This document shows positions 59,744-64,000 of a stretch of DNA of 64,000 nucleotides, one piece after another. The position numbers and the translations under genes are program-made. The stretch comes from Pseudomonas fluorescens (GTDB taxonomy: Bacteria > Pseudomonadota > Gammaproteobacteria > Pseudomonadales > Pseudomonadaceae): positions 1,116,001 through 1,180,000 of the forward strand of contig LR782234.1 in NCBI GenBank assembly GCA_902825215.1. The letters are read 5' to 3'. The notes below the pieces were generated by a model. That model saw only the letters and a program-made list of their open reading frames with translations, was not told the origin of the DNA and did not search any database. Each line of letters opens with the position of its first letter. Within the stretch, counting starts at the first letter, position 1.

Positions 59744-59870
59744 AGATGAAATATTTTTTGTGGGAACCTTCCTGCGTTCCTGTCAGTCAGACCCCATAAC
59801 AGCAGGATCAAGCATTGTGCTCCGGTGCTTGTCGCTTGCTGCTACGGGTCTTTATGTAGGCCACGTTTAA

Positions 59871-59907
59871 CCCCGAGTCGTCTCCCCACTTCTCGGGGTT
59901 TCTTTTT
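59871..59907 (+). terminator. Terminator between DUF3509 gene and the leftward gene
   Basis: CCCCGAG...CTCGGGG stem (59871-59877 with 59892-59898) followed by TTTCTTTTT. Best suited to rightward transcription from the DUF3509 gene; it also lies just after the stop of the convergent gene. Confidence 0.8.
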
Positions 59908-59919
59908 GCCTGAGATTTC

Positions 59920-60900
59920 TCATTGCGCGGCCTGGCGGTCGAAAAACGTGCGGGCCTGTTGCAGGTAATCGGCTCGGCGCTCCGGGTCGAGCCATTCGGC
60001 GTACAACCGATCGAGCGGTTCGTGGGGCACCGTGCGCAGTAGATGGTTGATCTCTTCGATGGCCTGGCGTCCCTCGGCAGTGTTGGAGCACGCCACATGA
60101 CCGGAGAGATATTTTTGCGTGCCGCGAATCGGGTAGAACGCCAGTTCATTTTCGGCAATCTGCGCCTGAGTGGCCTGATAACGAATCTCCGGCCAGTAAC
60201 CCAGTACCACCTGCAAGCGGCCCAGACGCTGCATCGACAGCAGGTTGCTCAGCGCGTCGTTGCCATAGTGTGGCGTCAAGGCACCGCGCGGCGCCTGCTG
60301 CAGAAGGTTGTCGATGAATTCGCCATAACTGCGTTCGGCGACGATGCCGACCTTGCGCTCAGGCGCTGCCAGCAAAGCCGCCAGGTCAACTTCTCCTTCC
60401 ACAAGATAAGGTGCCAGCACCGCGCGATCTTGTTGGCGCACCACCAGGCCATTGCTCACGGCGCGGATCGCCGGAATCGAATACACAATCCACTGCGCGC
60501 GCTCCTTGCTCCACAGCAGCGCGGGATCGCAAGCGAACGAATGTTCCTGCAGCATCTGCAGTCCGCGGGCGCGATTGACCCGCAGCAGTGTGTGCTCGTA
60601 TTGCGGCATGCCGGCGATCAGCAGTGGCATCAAATGATCGATGACGCCCTGGCCTTTTTTTGGTCCCTCGAAAATGGTCATGGGCGGCAGGTCGCGCAGC
60701 AACCAGATCAGCGTCGGTTTGGCCTGCGCGGCGCTCGACAGCGAGAGCAGGCACAGCAAGCACAACAGCCGCCACGTCCAACCGGAATGCGTGCGGTTGG
60801 CAGGGGAGGGCAGCAGGCGCTTCAGCTTAAATGGCTCCGTCTTCGCGTAACCTGGCGATCTGCTCTGCGTCGTAGCCAAGGTCGTGGAGTACCTGCGCAT
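59920..60900 (-). CDS. Periplasmic solute-binding-like protein (TIGR02285-type)
   Basis: From the last ATG in frame (60900) 326 residues. The mature part (KPTLIWLLRDLPPMTIFEGPKKGQGVIDHLMPLL) resembles the uncharacterised extracellular SBP_bac_3-like family. A signal peptide (WRLLCLLCLLSLSSAAQA) lies too far from that ATG, and the ATG overlaps the CoA-transferase gene by 74 bases. A CTG at 60825, two bases after that gene's stop and nine bases after GGAG, would give a perfect N-terminus (MKRLLPSPANR...), so the true start is uncertain. The C-terminus is intact. Function unknown. Confidence 0.75.
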   Translation of the reverse strand: MRRYSTTLATTQSRSPGYAKTEPFKLKRLLPSPANRTHSGWTWRLLCLLCLLSLSSAAQAKPTLIWLLRDLPPMTIFEGPKKGQGVIDHLMPLLIAGMPQYEHTLLRVNRARGLQMLQEHSFACDPALLWSKERAQWIVYSIPAIRAVSNGLVVRQQDRAVLAPYLVEGEVDLAALLAAPERKVGIVAERSYGEFIDNLLQQAPRGALTPHYGNDALSNLLSMQRLGRLQVVLGYWPEIRYQATQAQIAENELAFYPIRGTQKYLSGHVACSNTAEGRQAIEEINHLLRTVPHEPLDRLYAEWLDPERRADYLQQARTFFDRQAAQ

Positions 60901-62026
60901 TGTGCTCACCCAGTTGCGGCCCGACCCATTCGGAACTGCCGGGTGTCTCTGACAGTTTCGGCACGATGCCGGGCATCTTGAAATCCTTGCCGTCGGGCAG
61001 TTTCGCATGCAGGAACATTTCACGCGCCAGGTACTGCGGATCGCTGAACATGTCCTCGGCGCTGAAGATCCGGCTGGCTGGCACTTCGGCCTGATTGAGC
61101 AGGTCGAGCACGGTTTGCAGCGGCAGCGAATTGACCCAGCGATCGATCACGCCGTACAACTCGTCGCGGCGGCTGTCGCGCCCGTCATTGCTGGCCAGAG
61201 CCGGATCGTTGGCCAAGTCTTCGCGACCGATGATCAACATGAAACGTTTGAAGATCGCATCGCCATTGGCGCCAATCTGCACATGCTTGCCGTCGGCGCT
61301 GGTGTGAATGGAGGAGGGTGTAATGCCGGGCATGATGTTGCCGCTGCGCTCGCGGATGAACCCGAACACATCGAACTCCGGCACCATGCTTTCCATCATC
61401 GCGAAAATCGCTTCATACAGCGCGACATCGACGACCTGGCCGAGGCCGCCGTTGACTTCGCGGTGACGCAGCGCCATCAGCGCGCCGATCACGCCCCACA
61501 GCGCGGCAATCGAGTCGCCGATGGAAATCCCGGTGCGCACCGGTGGCCGGTCTTCGAAACCGGTGATGTAACGCAAACCGCCCATGGACTCGCCAACCGC
61601 GCCGAAGCCCGGTTGATCTTTCATCGGCCCGGTCTGGCCGAAACCGGACAGGCGCACCATCACCAGTTTCGGGTTCAGCGCGTGCAGGGTCTCCCAGCTC
61701 AGGCCGAGCTTTTCCAGCACGCCGGGGCGGAAGTTTTCGATGAGAATGTCGGCTTCGCTGAGCAGTTGTTTGAGGATCGCCAAACCATCCGGGTGCTTCA
61801 GGTTCAGCGTCAGCGATTTCTTGTTGCGCGCCTGGACGAACCACCACAGCGAAGTGCCTTCATACAGCTTTCGCCATTTGCGCAGCGGGTCGCCACCGTC
61901 CGGCGATTCGATCTTGATCACTTCAGCGCCGAACTCGCCGCAAATACGCGAGGCAAACGGCCCGGCAATCAATGTTCCCAATTCAATGACTTTCAGACCC
62001 GAGAGCGGTTTGCTGGTGAACGGCAT
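60827..62026 (-). CDS. CaiB/BaiF family (class III) CoA-transferase
   Basis: 399 residues. N-terminal Rossmann part LSGLKVIELGTLIAGPFASRICGEFGAEVIKIE and KSLTLNLKHPDG; the loop ENFRPGVLEKLGLSWE; catalytic Asp in RTGISIGDSIAALWGVIGAL near 170; C-terminal SEWVGPQLGEHNAQVL. Moves CoA between carboxylic acids (formyl-, succinyl-, carnitine-type substrates); the actual substrate is not deducible. Upstream of the solute-binding-like gene on the same strand. Confidence 0.93.
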   Translation of the reverse strand: MPFTSKPLSGLKVIELGTLIAGPFASRICGEFGAEVIKIESPDGGDPLRKWRKLYEGTSLWWFVQARNKKSLTLNLKHPDGLAILKQLLSEADILIENFRPGVLEKLGLSWETLHALNPKLVMVRLSGFGQTGPMKDQPGFGAVGESMGGLRYITGFEDRPPVRTGISIGDSIAALWGVIGALMALRHREVNGGLGQVVDVALYEAIFAMMESMVPEFDVFGFIRERSGNIMPGITPSSIHTSADGKHVQIGANGDAIFKRFMLIIGREDLANDPALASNDGRDSRRDELYGVIDRWVNSLPLQTVLDLLNQAEVPASRIFSAEDMFSDPQYLAREMFLHAKLPDGKDFKMPGIVPKLSETPGSSEWVGPQLGEHNAQVLHDLGYDAEQIARLREDGAI

Positions 62027-62172
62027 GCGAGATCCTGTAGGGCAAGGCTGAGCGGATACAGCGTTTTAACATAGCCGGCTGTCAGACGCCGCAGCTTGAT
62101 CGCCATCAATTCGATGATTGCCTACGGCATCGGTTAGACTTGCCGACTTTCCTCGTATCAAGAAGCCCGTTC

Positions 62173-62715
62173 ATGGCCCAGCCGTCCACTACCTACAAAT
62201 TCGAACTGAACCTCACCGACCTCGACCGCAGCGTCTACGAGAGCGTCAAGCAGACCATCGCCCGTCACCCTTCGGAAACCGAAGAGCGCATGACCGTGCG
62301 CCTGCTGGCCTACGCCCTCTGGTACAACGAGCAGTTGTCGTTTGGCCGAGGTCTGTCGGACGTGGATGAACCGGCCTTGTGGGAAAAGAGCCTGGACGAC
62401 CGCGTTCTGCACTGGATCGAAGTCGGTCAACCAGACGTCGATCGCCTGACCTGGTGCTCGCGCCGTACCGAGCGTACCAGTCTGTTGGCCTATGGCAGCC
62501 TGCGCGTTTGGGAAACCAAGGTGATCCCGGCGATCAAGAACCTGAAGAACGTCAACATCGCCGCTGTCCCGCAAGAAGTGCTGGAAACCCTGGCCAAGGA
62601 CATGCCCCGCGTCATCAAGTGGGACGTGATGATCAGTGAAGGCACGGTCTTCGTCACCGACGATCGCGGTCAGCACGAAGTCCAGTTGCAATGGCTGCAA
62701 GGTGAGCGCGGCTGA
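62173..62715 (+). CDS. yaeQ: YaeQ family protein
   Basis: 180 residues from ATG 62173 (MAQPSTTYKFELNLTDLDRSVYE). PD-(D/E)XK nuclease-like fold with the family motifs HPSETEERMTVRLLAYAL, DEPALWEKSLD and RVLHWIEVGQPD. E. coli YaeQ was named as a suppressor of rfaH loss, but its biochemical role is open. 55 bases upstream of recJ, same strand. Confidence 0.92.
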   Translation: MAQPSTTYKFELNLTDLDRSVYESVKQTIARHPSETEERMTVRLLAYALWYNEQLSFGRGLSDVDEPALWEKSLDDRVLHWIEVGQPDVDRLTWCSRRTERTSLLAYGSLRVWETKVIPAIKNLKNVNIAAVPQEVLETLAKDMPRVIKWDVMISEGTVFVTDDRGQHEVQLQWLQGERG

Positions 62716-62770
62716 TCCTGCGCCCGCACCGGAATAATCCCACGTAACCAAGAGAAGTCTCCGTCACTCC

Positions 62771-64000
62771 ATGCGTATCGAACCTCGTCAACTGCCCGCC
62801 ACGCTGCCCTTTCTGGGTGATCTGCCACCGCTGCTGACGCGCCTGTATGCGGCGCGTGGCGTGCAGTCCGAGGCCGAGCTGGACAAGAGCCTGGCGCGGT
62901 TGATCCCGTATCAGCAACTCAAGGGCATCGAGGCCGCCGTCGACCTGCTGGTGACCGCGCTGGAGCAACGTCAGCGCATCCTTATCGTCGGCGATTTCGA
63001 TGCGGACGGTGCGACGGCCAGCACCGTTGGCGTGCTGGGCTTGCGCCTGCTGGGCGCGGCCCATGTTGATTACCTGGTGCCGAACCGTTTCGAATATGGC
63101 TACGGCCTGACCCCGGAAATCGTCGACGTCGCGCTGACCCGCGAGCCGCAATTGCTGATCACCGTCGACAACGGTATCTCCAGCGTCGAAGGCGTGGCTG
63201 CGGCGAAACGCGCCGGCCTGAAAGTGCTGATCACCGACCACCACTTGCCCGGCGATGAGTTGCCGCAGGCCGACGCGCTGGTCAACCCGAACCAGCCAGG
63301 CTGCGAATTCCCAAGCAAGGCGCTGGCCGGTGTCGGGGTGATTTTCTATGTTTTGATGGCGTTGCGCGCGCGCCTGCGCAGCCTCGGCTGGTACGAGAGC
63401 AAGCCGCAACCGAACATCGGCGAACTGCTCGATCTGGTGGCGCTGGGCAGCGTCGCCGACGTGGTGCCGCTGGACGCCAATAATCGCATTCTGGTGCACC
63501 AAGGGCTTGAGCGGATTCGCGCAGGCCGGGCGCGACCGGGGATCAAAGCGATCCTGGAAGTGGCCAAGCGTGACGCCGCGCGTATCACGTCTACGGATCT
63601 GGGCTTTATTGTCGGCCCGCGTCTCAACGCTGCCGGGCGTCTGGATGACATGAGCCTGGGCATTGAATGCCTGCTCACCAGCGACGCCAATCTGGCCCGG
63701 GAAATGGCCGCGCAACTGGACGGCATGAACCAGGACCGCAAATCCATCGAGCAAGGCATGCAGCGCGAAGCGCTGGCGCAGCTCAAGGACTTGCCGGTGG
63801 AGTCGATGCCGTTTGGCCTGTGCCTGTTCGATCCGGAGTGGCATCAGGGTGTGATCGGTATTCTCGCTTCGCGAATGAAAGAGCGTTATTTCCGTCCAAC
63901 CATTGCCTTCGCCGATGCTGGCGATGGCCTGCTCAAGGGCTCCGGACGCTCGGTGCAGGGCTTCCACATTCGCGATGCGCTGAGCGTGGTCGCCGCACAG
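62771..64000 (+). CDS. recJ: Single-stranded-DNA-specific exonuclease RecJ (partial, 5' part)
   Basis: 410 codons from ATG 62771 to the window edge with no stop. DHH phosphoesterase motifs in order: ILIVGDFDADGATAS (motif I), ITVDNGISS, LITDHHLPGDELP (DHH), LVALGSVADVVPL, then DHHA1 region RLNAAGRLDDM. The C-terminal OB fold and end (family about 570 residues) lie outside. A 5'-3' single-strand exonuclease in RecF-pathway and mismatch repair. Confidence 0.97.
   Translation, partial: MRIEPRQLPATLPFLGDLPPLLTRLYAARGVQSEAELDKSLARLIPYQQLKGIEAAVDLLVTALEQRQRILIVGDFDADGATASTVGVLGLRLLGAAHVDYLVPNRFEYGYGLTPEIVDVALTREPQLLITVDNGISSVEGVAAAKRAGLKVLITDHHLPGDELPQADALVNPNQPGCEFPSKALAGVGVIFYVLMALRARLRSLGWYESKPQPNIGELLDLVALGSVADVVPLDANNRILVHQGLERIRAGRARPGIKAILEVAKRDAARITSTDLGFIVGPRLNAAGRLDDMSLGIECLLTSDANLAREMAAQLDGMNQDRKSIEQGMQREALAQLKDLPVESMPFGLCLFDPEWHQGVIGILASRMKERYFRPTIAFADAGDGLLKGSGRSVQGFHIRDALSVVAAQ

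Overview
The window is a stretch of chromosome from a fluorescent Pseudomonas, very probably the P. fluorescens complex. The base composition is GC-rich. Gene order follows familiar pseudomonad blocks (lepA-lepB-rnc-era-recO-pdxJ, ffh next to corE/corB-like genes, rpsP-rimM-trmD-rplS, xerD-dsbC-hom-thrC). The intergenic gaps are dotted with the P. fluorescens-type REP/REPIN palindrome whose core reads GGGAGCGAGCCTGCTCGC. No tRNA, rRNA, CRISPR array, phage or insertion sequence was recognised. Almost all of the DNA is core housekeeping sequence.

Layout. 1-9.1 kb: end of an unidentified gene, a membrane-anchored glutaredoxin, nucleoid protein YejK, an HU protein, 23S rRNA methyltransferase RlmF, valyl-tRNA synthetase, an uncharacterised acidic protein, polymerase III chi subunit and leucyl aminopeptidase. 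9.1-9.7 kb: a divergent promoter region holding a nested palindromic element of about 280 bp. 9.7-11.9 kb: the LPS exporter permeases lptF-lptG. 12-18.1 kb: lepA, lepB, rnc, era, recO, pdxJ (translation factor, signal peptidase, RNase III, ribosome GTPase, recombination, vitamin B6). 18.2-24.2 kb: lytic transglycosylase mltF, purL and a small NIF3/YqfO-like gene.

24.2-30.7 kb is the most accessory-looking part. About 650 bp of stacked inverted repeats is followed by a single 1911-codon gene for a very large toxin-like protein. It resembles the dermonecrotic-toxin (DUF6543-type) proteins of pseudomonads and carries two tandem ChaN/TIKI/EreA-like domains, the first of which has lost its catalytic-looking histidines. 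30.8-38 kb: a complete N-acetylglucosamine uptake and catabolism operon (nagR-nagA-nagB-like deaminase-EIIA/HPr/EI fusion-nagE) with operator-like repeats upstream of nagR. 38.2-42.9 kb: L,D-transpeptidase, two Nudix enzymes, gamma-carbonic anhydrase, a DUF1289 protein, a YhhQ/VUT-type transporter and purT. 43-46.6 kb: an MHS-type MFS transporter and CorB- and CorE-like membrane proteins. 46.8-50.4 kb: ffh and the rpsP operon. 50.5-57.3 kb: a Na+/H+-type antiporter, xerD, dsbC, hom, thrC.

57.4-59.3 kb carries what looks like a decayed two-component phosphorelay of the RocS/RocR (SadS/SadR) kind. A sensor with solute-binding, transmembrane and PAS regions stops just before the kinase would begin, and next to it is a stand-alone receiver missing most of its signature residues. 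59.4-64 kb: a DUF3509 protein, a periplasmic solute-binding-like protein, a CaiB-type CoA-transferase, YaeQ and the start of recJ, which runs off the window.

The points I would look at first are the nested palindrome between pepA and lptF, the architecture of the giant toxin-like protein, the kinase-less sensor with its pseudo-receiver, and a cluster of GGA-loop hairpins between ffh and rpsP. All names come from reading translated sequence and motifs; no database search was run.
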